DNA of 64,000 bases from Platycnemis pennipes. Lineage: Eukaryota > Arthropoda > Insecta > Odonata > Platycnemididae. The notes under the pieces are model-generated. The model saw nothing but the letters and a program-made list of their open reading frames with translations. It was not told the DNA's origin and did no database searches. Shown piece after piece: positions 54,643-64,000 of this stretch. Position 1 is the stretch's first letter, and each line of letters begins with the position of its first letter. Both the position numbers and the translations under genes were made by a program. Where the stretch lies: the NCBI GenBank assembly GCA_933228895.1, contig OW121854.1:4529131-4593130 (forward strand), in the 5' to 3' direction.

Positions 54643-54787
54643 ATCCGACGGACGGAGTACTGAACCTGAAATGCCCTCCACTAGGCACTCAAGTGGGGAC
54701 CGGTTTTCTAGTGAAAAACCCACGAATCGAACCCGGGCTCTTTAGGTGGAGGCCAGTACTCTAGCCACCGCACCAACCCGATCCCCC
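54643..54787 (-). mobile_element. SINE 1, right part (head) of a split copy
   Basis: On the minus strand the head GGGGATCGGGTTGGTGCGGTGG carries the A-box, followed by B-box GCCCGGGTTCGATTCGTGG, AAACCGGTCCCCACTTGAGTG and GGTTCAGTACTCCGTCCGTCGGAT. It completes the copy at 53003-53031. Confidence 0.9.
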
Positions 54788-54957
54788 TTAATAATGTTGT
54801 TTACACAAATGATAATGAAGGGTATTCAACCGAGTGAACAATTTATTTCTGTGCGTGGGAGAGTAATTGCGTTGATATGAAACAATGCCTCTCCTAACTC
54901 TTTTAATAGTCTACCCAAAGAATTGACAACTTTTGAAATTTAGACTAGTTTATGATT

Positions 54958-55053
54958 TACTGATCCTTTTTTACGCATGATATGTAATGCATGTATCGTG
55001 TGAATTCACCCCCTGCCACACACATTTATGTTGGCTTGCAGGGTATTATGTAG
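54958..55053 (+). mobile_element. LINE family A, 3' terminus only
   Basis: TTTACTGATCC..CATGATATGTAATGCATG, then CACCCCCTGCCACACAC, GGCTTGCAGGGTATTATGTAGA: the end of the family A 3' UTR, the hairpin and one tail unit. Confidence 0.85.
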
Positions 55054-55378
55054 ACAACGTAGCGATAACTGACTGTTAATTATCAGGCAGGTCACTCGCT
55101 TATTGGCTGAAGAATGTGCAGTTGAATTCAATCCCTGAAATGCTGTTCCACCACGTAACGCCAGGTTCGGTCGAACGCAGTGGAATGCCAATTGAAATTT
55201 TCGAATGGATTTCGAATGAATCATTAGAGTTGCGCACATAACACTTCTGATCGGAGTAGTTGAGCGGGAGGAAATGAAGGCGCCCCGAAGGGCTTCGATG
55301 TTGTCTTCGGAATAATCCCGAACGAACCGTGAAAGAGTGGGTCCTTAGCTGCGTGACCCCGGTGTCGAACGATGCCTT
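55054..55378. other. Unassigned spacer
   Basis: Moderately CpG-rich with no recognised feature. Confidence 0.35.
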
Positions 55379-55696
55379 GTTCAGACTACGATGGTCCTGA
55401 CGCGCGTAATTTCTTACTCGCGTTCATACTACTCCTGAATTACAGCGTAACTTCAGTGCTGCCCTCAAGCCGCTAACGGCTGAAGTTTACGAGAAACAAG
55501 TCACTACTGTCGACCAAAATATTATGTGCACTCGAGTTTGATGGGCATTTATGAAATAACCTAAAGATCTTCGGAAAATTTAATTACGTTATATTTTTTC
55601 TCGTTTGATAATACGTTAATTGTTGTACACATAAAATTATTACATCATATTGCTGTATTTTTTACTAGAGTTAAATGGAAAAAGAGACGTTTTTTT

Positions 55697-55955
55697 CAAC
55701 AATTACGCCGACTTTAAAAATTTATTACTCAAAAATCCATCGCCTATCTATTGCAAATTACAACACAATGTACACAAGAATGTTTTTCTCAGGTGTTTTT
55801 CCTGGATATTAATGGCAGTTTAATCCTTGGACATCCACATGTTTTAATACATCGTCTTTAAGGACGTAATGTAATCAACGTTTTCTATATCAAATTATAT
55901 TGCATGATTAGCGGGCCAGCAGCTATATGTTGCGGCAAGTCGCACAGCTTTCCAA
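55697..55955 (+). repeat. Dispersed repeat P, copy 2
   Basis: TTCAACAATTACGCCGA, CTCAAAAATCC, ATACATCGTCTTTAAGGACGTAATGTAA and the ATTAGCGGGCCAGCAGCTA end match the repeat at 26370-26733 in order. Confidence 0.65.
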
Positions 55956-55959
55956 ACAA

Positions 55960-56525
55960 CAAATAGTCGTGCTGATAGCAATCTAATTATAACACAATAC
56001 ATAAAAGAATGTTTTATACGTTTTCTGTAAATCTCAGGCATATCTGCGCAAAAATGCTGCTGACATTTTTTTCATAAGCGTTGTCTTGCGTCTGGATGGA
56101 ATTCAAATGCTATAACATATTCTCATTGCGTTGTAATCCTGAAGGCCGTTTCACACGGTATATTTTTTGTACAATTTCCTGTACAAACGCTTGTATGAGA
56201 AAATTGTACCATGTAAAGCGGCAAATTGTGTGAACGCTTGTGCGAATGTCTGAATCGTAAATAGAACCTGTCCTAAATCCATTCAGACAAACATGCAATT
56301 TCGTTCAGTTTCATCCATTCATTTATACAATAAATTGTACCGTGTAAAACGGCCTTCAGATATCCAAATATTACATAATGCACTGTCGTAAAGAACATAA
56401 TTTAATAAACTTCTTTTAATCGATGTATATTTACATGGGTCATCCATTTCTTGCGAATAAAATACGAAGTTTCGATATGAGATGGGTGAGCGGCTAATTG
56501 TTGCTTGGAAATCTGTACGTCGTAC
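55960..56525 (+). repeat. Dispersed repeat P, copy 3 (interrupted by MITE J)
   Basis: TATAACACAATACATAAAAGAATGTTTTA, CATTGCGTTGTAATC (where MITE J interrupts), then TAAAGAACATAATTTAATAAAC and GATGGGTGAGCGGCTAATTGTT follow the order of the copy at 26.4 kb. Confidence 0.65.
56139..56359. mobile_element. MITE J, 221 bp with 22-bp terminal inverted repeats
   Basis: The left end CTGAAGGCCGTTTCACACGG and the right end CCGTGTAAAACGGCCTTCAG are inverted repeats over 22 bp with one mismatch. The interior is AT-rich and has TGTACAATTT-type subterminal inverted words. It is inserted in repeat P after GTTGTAATC. It is non-autonomous. The GGCCGTTTYACACGGT type of end recurs at 57134 and 57218. Confidence 0.88.
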
Positions 56526-56940
56526 CCGCCAAATTAATCGAGAAAAAATGACAATTAAATTTTCTGTAGGTCTCCTGGTTATTTCATAAATTCGAGTTTG
56601 AAGAGTACTCTTAAAAACTCGTGTGCACATAGCATTTTGTTCGGCAGTGGCAACTTGCGCCCTGGAAAGTAAACTGAAACCACCTCTGGTTCCTATTATA
56701 TTCACTAACTTTCAATTTACTGTATTCATTCCGGCGATATTTTGAATTAGGTGTGCGTGTAATGCCTTTTCGTCCGTCTCTTCTTATTTCCTGTTTCCGG
56801 TTTTCTCTGCGACTGCAGCGCCGATCATTGTAATCTGGCAGCGTTCGGAACTGCGAATTACCCGCGTCCTAACTTGCGTTCTCACCGGGAAAAAGGCCTA
56901 CGCGCGTAAGGACGAACGTAAGGATCATCGTAGTCTGAAC

Positions 56941-57133
56941 GGGGCAAAAGCACTGCCCCCCCCTCCCCAAGGGGGCGGGGAAGAGGCGAGCGAAATGCCA
57001 CCCGGCTGCGGTCAGCCGACCTCTGGCGCCCCTTCAAGGGCGCGATCCCTCCAAGAAAACGCACTTGAGGAAGCCGAGAGGTGGGGGGAAAGACAGCCAT
57101 GACCCCTTCGGTCAGCCTCGTCGAGGGCAATGG
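56941..57133. other. GC-rich spacer
   Basis: C-run and G-run patches (CCCCCCCCCTCCCC, GGGGGCGGGG). An 82-codon frame on the minus strand (56882-57130) is low-complexity. No recognised feature. Confidence 0.35.
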
Positions 57134-58680
57134 CTAAAGGCCGTTTTGCACGGTGAATGATCATGCGAATGAATTCATTCGCGAATGAATTTTAGTGTTG
57201 ACCCGATTTTGCTTCCGCTTAGGGTGTTTTACACCGTGAATGATCATTCGAATTAATTCCTTGAATGTTATGTGCAGAAAGGATGCGCAGTGGTAGGCCT
57301 ATCGATAGTACATTATCGATGCACGGGAGATTTCCGACCAACGCAGTTGTATCCATGATCGAAATTGGTCGGAATGGTTTGTTTACGTCGTCTGCGTCGT
57401 CGGATATACGTGATAGATTAAATAAAGTATGGTGATGGTATGGTGTATATTTAGTAATTATAATATTCATTATACAAACCTTTCTAAGTATTGAGGTTTA
57501 AGTTTATCTGAAGTGAAGTAGAGCTATTAATAGTGGATCGGTATGGTTTAACTACTGCATCTACTGTATCTGTCCATTACAACGGTACGGCAGCCACGAT
57601 TTTGCCGGAGAAAGCTAGAAGGAGAGAAGGGAAATAGAGGTTAAGGTATGTTGGGCCTGATTCAAAATGAACTGTTATTATAGGACTGTGAGGCGTATCG
57701 TAATTTATTAAGAAAGACCCTGGAGCAATTTCATACTATATTAAATCACACCAGACATGGTTATGAAAGGTCGGACACAACGACGAGAGAAGCAATTACT
57801 GTGACAAGAGATCCTTATTCAACCTTTGATATACATGCTTATAATTATATTGGCATTTTGAAATTCGTTTCCGGCTGGCTGTCACGCTAAGATTTTTTAG
57901 CGACGGGCGAATCGTATCATGACCGTATACGGTTATAACGTTCCCTCATTACTCGGCAAGAATTCATGAGGGTAAAATAAGTTTAATTATGCATGAAGTG
58001 TGTAGGAGCATCTATCGGAATAGATAGTGTACTATTTAAAGGTTAGATACGTGCTATTTGCTCTAATTTATCCCAATTCGTGGTAGCTGCAATAACAAAC
58101 GACAGGTGACATCCTCATGAATGGCATGAGGTAGGTACAACGGAAAAGTGCCGATGGAGATATTTCAATGCATTGTTTTCAGTTGCAATTTTCATGCTCT
58201 GTCCTAATACTTTATTGCTCTATACCTGCTTGTCACAAAAATTATCAAAATCTTAGAATACCTGCATAATATATTATTTTCAACTCAACCGTCGCCCAAA
58301 ACGTGATTAACTGAAGAACTTCACCTTGCTTATTTAAATTGCCAATTTGAATTACATAATATTATATATACTCCATGGGCACGCCAATTAATTGTGTAAG
58401 CACGAAAAGCTCCGAAACCAATTATAATTGCATTTCGTCCGGCACCTGTTTAATTTGAATCCTCTTCTACCCGCTCATAAAACAAAGACGGACGTCGTGC
58501 GCTCGTATCACGTGATCATTCAAGGAACCATGCGATCAAAATTAGAACGTTCTAATTTTGAGCGCATGAACATGCGACTGAATTTCATGCGAGGAGATTT
58601 CCGTATTACACGACGTACACGACGCATGAACTTCATGCGCATGATTTCATTCGCATGATCATTCGCCGGGGAATGGAACC
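57134..58680. mobile_element. Element K bounded by inverted GAATGATCATGCGAATGAA ends
   Basis: GAATGATCATGCGAATGAATTCATTCG at about 57158 and the inverted TTCATTCGCATGATCATTCGCC near 58646-58667 are about 20-25 bp inverted repeats. CATGCG/CGCATG words are dense near the right end, which also holds the 40-bp palindrome (58529-58568). A second left-type motif (GTTTTACACCGTGAATGATCATTCG) is at 57218. No coding frame is recognised. The exact ends are uncertain. Confidence 0.5.
58529..58568. repeat. 40-bp near-perfect palindrome
   Basis: The centre TCAAAATTAGAAC/GTTCTAATTTTGA (58536-58561) is a perfect 26-bp palindrome with no spacer. It is extended by CATGCG..CGCATG on both sides, with one mismatch pair (58535/58562). 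It can form a cruciform, and lies within element K. Confidence 0.9.
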
Positions 58681-58837
58681 TGCCACCACTGGCATTTCAA
58701 GGTCACCACGACTTGGCGCCCCGCCCACCAGCGACGCCTCGCATCTACTCGTCTCCGAGACACAAGAATGGTGAGTGGCAGGGGTTGACTGCACACCTCG
58801 CGTGCATTATGCGACTGTCGAGAAAGCATTCGTACAT

Positions 58838-58977
58838 CCAAGGGCCACCGCGAGGATGTGTCACAGGGGATGAAGTTCACCCGACATCATGTATTACTTA
58901 CAAACAACTAAGAGCTACAATTCTTATACTTCGTGGATATATGTTGGATATACGGGTCGTGAGCAACTAGATGGCTA
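58838..58977 (-). mobile_element. LINE tail remnant (family B-like 3' UTR)
   Basis: GGGCCACCGCGAGGATGTGTCACAGGGGATGAAGTTCACC is the hairpin side in minus orientation, followed by 3' UTR-like CAACTAGATGGCTAG. A more decayed similar piece lies at 58760-58810. Confidence 0.65.
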
Positions 58978-59135
58978 GCATCTACACCTGTCTAATACCC
59001 TTCAAGCCTCCACGAGGACGTGTGGCGGGGGGAGAAGGTCACGAAACATGCAATAGTAGCCCATTTAATGGTGCATGTTTCGTGATCTTCAACCCCTGCC
59101 ACACGTCCTTGCAGAGTATTGCTTGGATGTAGATT
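58978..59135. repeat. Palindromic pair of LINE 3' ends, head to head
   Basis: A minus-orientation end (CATCTACACC..AATACCCTTCAAGCC..GTGTGGCGGGGGGAG..CACGAAACATGCA, 58979-59051) is followed after about 20 bp by a plus-orientation end (TGCATGTTTCGTGATCTTCAACCCCTGCCACACG..GTAG, 59063-59135). Together they make an inverted repeat bounded by tail sequence at both outer edges. Confidence 0.8.
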
Positions 59136-59479
59136 AATTAAATTCAAAATATTCCTCACCCTCACAGATTACTCTCACTTCTATTATCATTGTCGGTCCA
59201 AGTTACCTTCGCTTACCACGCTGGGTGTCTTCTTAAGAAATCACTCCAGCTTTTATTCCTTCAGCCAATACATTCAATCCTTGATTGACAGGGCATGATA
59301 TTTCCACATTTCAAGCTGGATACGAGAAGGAATTTGTTTCCGAAATGTTTTCGAAAAAAGGGACCGATATTTTTTTTCGTCATCAATCGCCATTGCGATA
59401 CGCCAGGGGCGATTCTGTAAAACCGTAAGAAACTCGGCTCATATTGTCACTCACCGGGGAGAACGATTCGCGGCCCATC
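59136..59479. other. Unassigned spacer
   Basis: A CAGGGGCGATTCTGTAAAAC word near 59404 resembles CAGGGGCCTAATTCTGTAAAG at 59939 inside the next element. Otherwise nothing. Confidence 0.35.
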
Positions 59480-60272
59480 GTTCACCGCTGGAGACATGAA
59501 GTGATTGATCATTAGCTAGAATTACGTGCGTTCTCACCTTTTATTCCGCGAGAAAAAGATCAACGCGTCGTCTGCTACTATCGCAGCTACGACAGCCGTC
59601 CACCGCGATCGCAGCGACAGCAAAATTGTGGCGATCGAATATGAACGAAATGATCCGCTAAATGATCCGAATCGACACGTCGCCGTGATCCGGGACAACC
59701 GTCGCACCATCAAAGGAGCAAGGTTTGTTTGTACAACCGGCTATGTCGTTAATTCCAAACATGGGTATAGTTGTGACGTCGAATTCTTGAAAAGGGTAGT
59801 TTCATTCACCAAATAAAACGGAATTCGTTAATTGCGATTCGTGCCCCACCACCGTTTGCTTCACGAATTAAATTTCGATTAAGAAATCCCAGTTTCCTTA
59901 AAGAATTAAATGTTAATTTTAAGTCCACTTGAAAGAGCTCAGGGGCCTAATTCTGTAAAGTCAAATTCGAGATTCCGACGTCACAACCATACCCATATAT
60001 GGAAAAAACGTCATAGTTGGTAGTACAAACCGTGCTCCCTTGATGGCGAGACGGTCGCCCCGGCTCAAGGCGACGGAGTCGGATCATTTTGCGGATCATT
60101 TCGTTCATAATCCGTCGCCAAATATTTTCTGGCGAGCAGGCGCTGCTATCGCGGTGGGCACCGATAGAAGCTTCGATTGTAGCAGACGACTTGTTGATAT
60201 TTATGGCGCGGCATACAAGGTGAGAATGTATCTAATTCTAGCTAATGATTAAATCTTTCATGTCTCCGTTTC
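59480..60272. mobile_element. Diverged foldback element L, arms about 320 bp
   Basis: Arms 59480-59800 and 59945-60272 are inverted and diverged. Matching blocks include GGAGACATGAA..TCATTAGCTAGAATTA, ATGAACGAAATGATCCG, CATCAA.GGAGCA, TTTGTACTACC/GGTTGTACAAAC and TTGTGACGTCG. Frames in the arms (59526-59816, 96 codons, and 60040-60252, 70 codons) lie in the two arms of the repeat, so neither is likely a gene. It is older than the foldback at 7.9 kb. Confidence 0.8.
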
Positions 60273-61551
60273 CTTGCCGCTTATACAGTCAGAAGTATTA
60301 AACTATTTGTTTTGTTTTCAACTGTCGCCATGCATTGTTTTGGTTTAATGTTGATTGAAAATTGTCAGGTAGACGAGACGTATAAGTTTTATATTCGTGT
60401 AAAACTTCTACGTAATATTTTAATGCTACTGCAGGAGCAATCTATATTATAGAGAGAGATGTTATCATTTTGGAAATCACATTGTTTGAGCAAATCTTAT
60501 TATGCTGGTATAAATAGAGAAAACATTTGTTACATTTATGCCAATATGTATTTGGAGCTACAAGCATTAGGGTAGAGGGGATGTTGTGTCAGTTTGGGCA
60601 GCGTGCTTGCTATAAATTTCTGTGGATTCAGATGTTATTTCAGCGTCATGTTCTCTCTCTGAGTACTCTTTGTTCATTTTGCTGGTGTATCTTTGAGCGA
60701 AAGTACTTCTAAATATTATTTGCGAATGTGTCTGTGAGCTTAATGTGATAATTGACCGTCTTCATCATTCATATTGTGTAAATACTTACTCCATCCTTCC
60801 CAAATTACACACTCTCTATCACTTCCAGTCTTTCCTCTTCTTATGTTGACATTACTTGCACCGAAATTCCACAAGAGTACTTACGGCGGTACATACTGCT
60901 GAAAACGGTAGATATGTTTAGCAAAATTTTGGAATTCGATATCCGGCACCATATTGTTTGACACAATTCTTTGTTATATAAAAGATGATCATAGGTCATT
61001 GTAATGTCATTTATAATACTTTACTTTCTGCGTAATAAATGATTTCAGAGCAATTATTTTAAGTTTAGTGTGATTTACGATTTCAAATATTTATTTCACC
61101 ATATCACAGATAGCGTAAATGTCCTAGAACATCTCCAATTTCCTTGTCATAATTTTGTGAAGTTTCCGCTCATTCCATAAGGATATGGCCGAGGGGGATG
61201 ACGGGGAGATATTCGATTGCACCGATTGCAGTACCTGAGCGCCGATTGCAGTACCGAATAAAGCAAACTCCTTTGAAACCTAGTGGCATTTCATTACGAC
61301 AGATTTACTGCAAATAAAACTTTTATAAACCGCAATAATATTTTGGTTTATTACTTTAAATAACACACTCAAATATCGTTGTGATTTGTAAAAGTTCTAC
61401 ACGCGGCAATTACATGTCTTCCTGTAAGCTCATTCTCTTTGTTTTCAATCCTAAGGATATTTATTTTATGGCGAAATTCAAGGATGGCATATCCAATATC
61501 TTATCTGAGTTTTTGACGTTGGGCATCCTTTCCCCATCCTTACTCCTTTCC
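60273..61551. other. Unassigned AT-rich region
   Basis: No recognised gene, RNA or repeat. Confidence 0.35.
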
Positions 61552-62005
61552 CTGCGTGTGTGTCGGGTCACTGGCGAAGGAGATTCCTCGTGAACCCTGA
61601 TTGTGTGTTTGAATGTGATTCACGAGGGTGAGTGTACTTTGTGAATGTACAAACCAGAGTTCGTGATTGTGGAAAAAGTCCCTGTACCCTGCATGTATGT
61701 GTGAATGAGAATCACGAGGGTGACTGTGTATCGTATGCAGACCCACGTGAATGAGTGCTTCAAAGATATGATCACTTTTATTTTACTTTATTTATTTAGT
61801 TTTCCTTTTTATTCTGTTCAATTTACTATCCCCACTTTTATTTTTATCTTGCGTGTATGAAGGATCACTGGCGTCGGAGAAATCCTCGTAAACCCTGCTT
61901 GTGAGTGTGATTGAACTCACGAAGGTGACTGTATTTAGTATACAAACCTGAGTGAGTGAGTGATTGTGTGAGTCACTGTTCGTTTTTATTTTGTTTACCT
62001 TGATT
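61552..62005. repeat. Degenerate tandem duplication of an about 300-bp unit
   Basis: A unit starting TGCGTGTGTGTCGGGTCACTGG (61552) restarts at 61851 as TGCGTGTATGAAGGATCACTGG and runs about 155 bp. Within them a smaller motif (GA..TCACGAGGGTGASTGT followed by a gapped ..ACAAACC) occurs three times, near 61615, 61710 and 61912. GTGAGTGAGT-type simple repeats lie at the end. It is non-coding. Confidence 0.7.
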
Positions 62006-62268
62006 CCCTTAATTTTGAGTGTGGCAGTTGTTTGTAACAATATGAGTGAGTGTGCAAGTGTATGTGTCATTTACCTCCATTTAAATTTCTTTGCTTGCTT
62101 GATTTTTTACGAGTGATTGACAACTCCCTTAATTTGTATATACACTCCTTCCTTCCCCTCTCCTCCTTTTTATTCCTCTGCCCCCTTAAGAGTTCGGCTT
62201 TGGGGATATTTTTCTTCATTTGTTATCGCTTACAGACGTAGAGACGTTCATTTCTTTGTTCTATTTTA
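62006..62268. other. Unassigned spacer
   Basis: Pyrimidine-rich stretch on the plus strand. Nothing recognised. Confidence 0.35.
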
Positions 62269-62867
62269 TCTACATCTACATCTACACGATACCCTGCAAG
62301 CCACTGCGAGGGTGTGTGGCAGGGGGTGAATATCACCAAACATGCACTACCGACATGCAAATAAGAAACTATAGGGTCTCATACCACTAGATTGTTAGTA
62401 TCTATAGTGTTTAAGGGGTAATTACATGCATCATGCACTACAGACTACTCTAAAATATTTCTCCTACCTATCCCTTTGCTATGCTGGCTATTCTGTTCTC
62501 TTATAGTACGGGGGAAAATGCCATTTTGAATCTATCTGTACGACAATCTATCTCTCTAATCTTATTTATCTGGTCGAATCTAGCATAATACGATGGTATT
62601 TTAAATGTGTTCCTAACATCTTCAGTAAACCTATCAGATTGAAATTTCTCTAATAGATTAGTTTGTACTTTAACCTACGCTCTGATAATGATTCCCACCC
62701 TAATTCTCGTATTAATTCTGAAACAGTACTCAACCTATCGTAACACCTTTTGACGAACCTAGCTGCTCTACGCTGCACACTGTCTAGTTCTCTGATCAAA
62801 CCTAATTCATTAGGATCCCATACACTGGTTGCATACTCAAGGTCAAGGGGCCTACTAGTGAAAAGCA
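62269..62867 (-). mobile_element. LINE family B, 3' fragment
   Basis: The minus strand covers LEYATSVWDPNELGLIRELD, RRAARFVKRCYDRL, WESLSERRLKYK, then a short deletion, the C-terminus, the 3' UTR, the hairpin and a TCTACATCTACATCTAC tail at 62269. The ORF breaks after RRLKYKLIY. Its tail is among the longest here. Confidence 0.92.
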
Positions 62868-64000
62868 ACTGTTTATCTGAGATTCCCCTCCCTCTGGAGC
62901 GATTTTCCTTCTCCTCCGTTTCCTGATCCAATCGATGGTATCGCTGATGGTGGACGCCCTCCGCAGAAAAAAGCGACTCCTTTCCTTAACGAGCCAATTT
63001 TCAGCGCACGCTTCAATGCGACCGCAGGCGTTGGCCTTAGGGGCCGCAGGCGACCAACCCCTTCGGCACGAGGCTGACCCTGGAGAAGTTCCCTTCCAAA
63101 GCAAGGCTGCCTCAGCAATTTCGCGTCCTTGACCATGACGTACTTACGCTTATTTCGGGAGAATCGAGGAACTAAGCCGGACAGCCAATCGCGAGCCGCA
63201 AAAAAATAACATCAGCATTTTGAAAAGTGCTTATGGTTTGTACTTGAGTGAAGGCAAGTTGCTTTGCTAAGGTCGGTAATTATAAATTCCCTCCGGATGG
63301 AATCAACAAAGTCAAAATCAGGAGAAGTGGCCTCTTTGATTGCAACCCAATTAGTCTTTAACTTCTGTTTCTTTCGCCAAGTTCGCGTGGCGCTCGTGAA
63401 GCCTCCGCGATCTGGCTAATTTACACATGGTGACCACCTGCATCGACTCCTCTGGAAGAACCGAGATACCTGCTGCGCTTGAATTGCTGCGAACAGGATG
63501 GAATACTCGTTGAAAAGCTTCAAGCTTACCGATGCGCCAACCGGCCGAATTCTAAATTTATCCCCATGCATCTTAAAGTTAGATTTGAATATATTGGATT
63601 TAATGATCGCAATTTCACCACAGACGAACCAGTAGCGTTTTGATATCGCAGGGTTGTTAGCTGGGTGTACGGAAAACATGGACACTGAATCAGCTAGGAA
63701 AAATTAAATGATAGTCGTGTTTTCATTTTACATGGCTTAATTATATACTACGCTGTGACAGAAACATTGGTTGCTTGTAGACTTATTCAGGTCCCCAAGT
63801 TCGTCTTGGTGGTTGGAAAAGTCTACGCCAAGTAGCAGGAGGCTAGAATTAGAGTTCGTATAGATAGGTAAAAATTCATTAAATAATTTCGAATATTTTT
63901 GTGCGCCAGTCCATGGATCTTCCAATGGTCAAACCTTCCATTGGCCGGTGCGGGCGCAGACGTTAACTATTTTTCATTGTTAGCGCCAATCCGGAGTCCC
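62868..64000. other. Unassigned region; CpG-richer at 62930-63120
   Basis: Overlapping frames of 65-100 codons on both strands at 62802-63136 lie in the CpG-richer patch. None has a known motif. The window ends without a recognisable gene. Confidence 0.4.

Larger units (their letters stand above)
55379..56940. mobile_element. Terminal-inverted-repeat element H containing two P repeats and a nested MITE
   Basis: GTTCAGACTACGATG (55379-55393) and its exact reverse complement (56926-56940) bound 1.56 kb. Similarity continues inward (GATCCTTACG and the CGCGTAA region). Inside are repeat P copies 2 and 3 in tandem and MITE J. No transposase frame is seen (128 codons at 56319-56705 is the longest and is not recognised). 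No target duplication is obvious. Confidence 0.65.

Noticed and set aside
59526..60252. Two small genes of 96 and 70 codons
   Set aside because: They lie in the two arms of a foldback element and are readings of inverted copies of one sequence.
1..64000. A defence system, biosynthetic cluster or other gene cassette
   Set aside because: Every convincing coding region is a mobile-element reverse transcriptase; no other protein family was recognised on either strand.

Overview
This 64 kb window looks like a repeat-dominated intergenic or intronic stretch of an animal genome. The retroelement types (Jockey/CR1-like LINEs and RTE-like LINEs whose C-terminal motifs are common in arthropods, plus tRNA-derived SINEs and short inverted-repeat DNA elements) suggest an arthropod, most likely an insect. 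The species cannot be named from sequence alone. The base is AT-rich, with a few short CpG-rich islands. I see no bacterial features, no rRNA, no convincing functional tRNA and no recognisable host protein gene.

Layout. 1-2.9 kb: unassigned AT-rich DNA with several hairpins. 2.9-7.9 kb: five decayed LINE copies (families A and B). 7.9-9.1 kb: an almost perfect long foldback element with 497-bp arms. 9.7-13.0 kb: two copies of a MITE-like family (MITE I). 14.5-17.0 kb: LINE A/B copies separated by a SINE fragment. 20.0-21.6 kb: a LINE A copy and an RTE-like LINE (family C). 22.4-24.9 kb: the best LINE A copy, a 760-codon open frame running from the end of the endonuclease domain through reverse transcriptase to the C-terminus. 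24.9-25.6 kb: LINE B. 28.1-29.9 kb: a MITE I copy inserted in a LINE A. 30.7-31.3 and 38.3-38.7 kb: an unnamed dispersed repeat (G). 33.3-35.7 kb: tRNA-like SINE insertions. 39.3-41.3 kb: LINE C and LINE B pieces. 41.4-41.7 kb: a CpG-rich segment with a TATA box, the best promoter candidate. 42-46.3 kb: LINE A, SINE 1 and LINE C pieces. 46.5-47.5 kb: a foldback element. 50.2-50.8 kb: possible exons of an unknown minus-strand gene. 51.1 kb: a full SINE 1. 52.3-54.8 kb: a nested SINE > LINE B > LINE A structure. 55.4-56.9 and 57.1-58.7 kb: two inverted-repeat-bounded elements. 59.5-60.3 kb: another foldback. 61.5-62.0 kb: a degenerate tandem repeat. 62.3-62.9 kb: LINE B.

How it fits together. 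LINE families A and B differ in protein sequence, but their 3' ends share the same short hairpin followed by a (GTAGAT)n tail, and the window is full of tail-only remnants in both orientations. In one place (53.0-54.8 kb) a LINE A sits exactly at the tail/hairpin junction of a LINE B that itself lies inside a SINE with a 13-bp target duplication. That makes insertion into, or priming from, older tails the most interesting hypothesis here. I found no defence system, CRISPR array or gene cluster.
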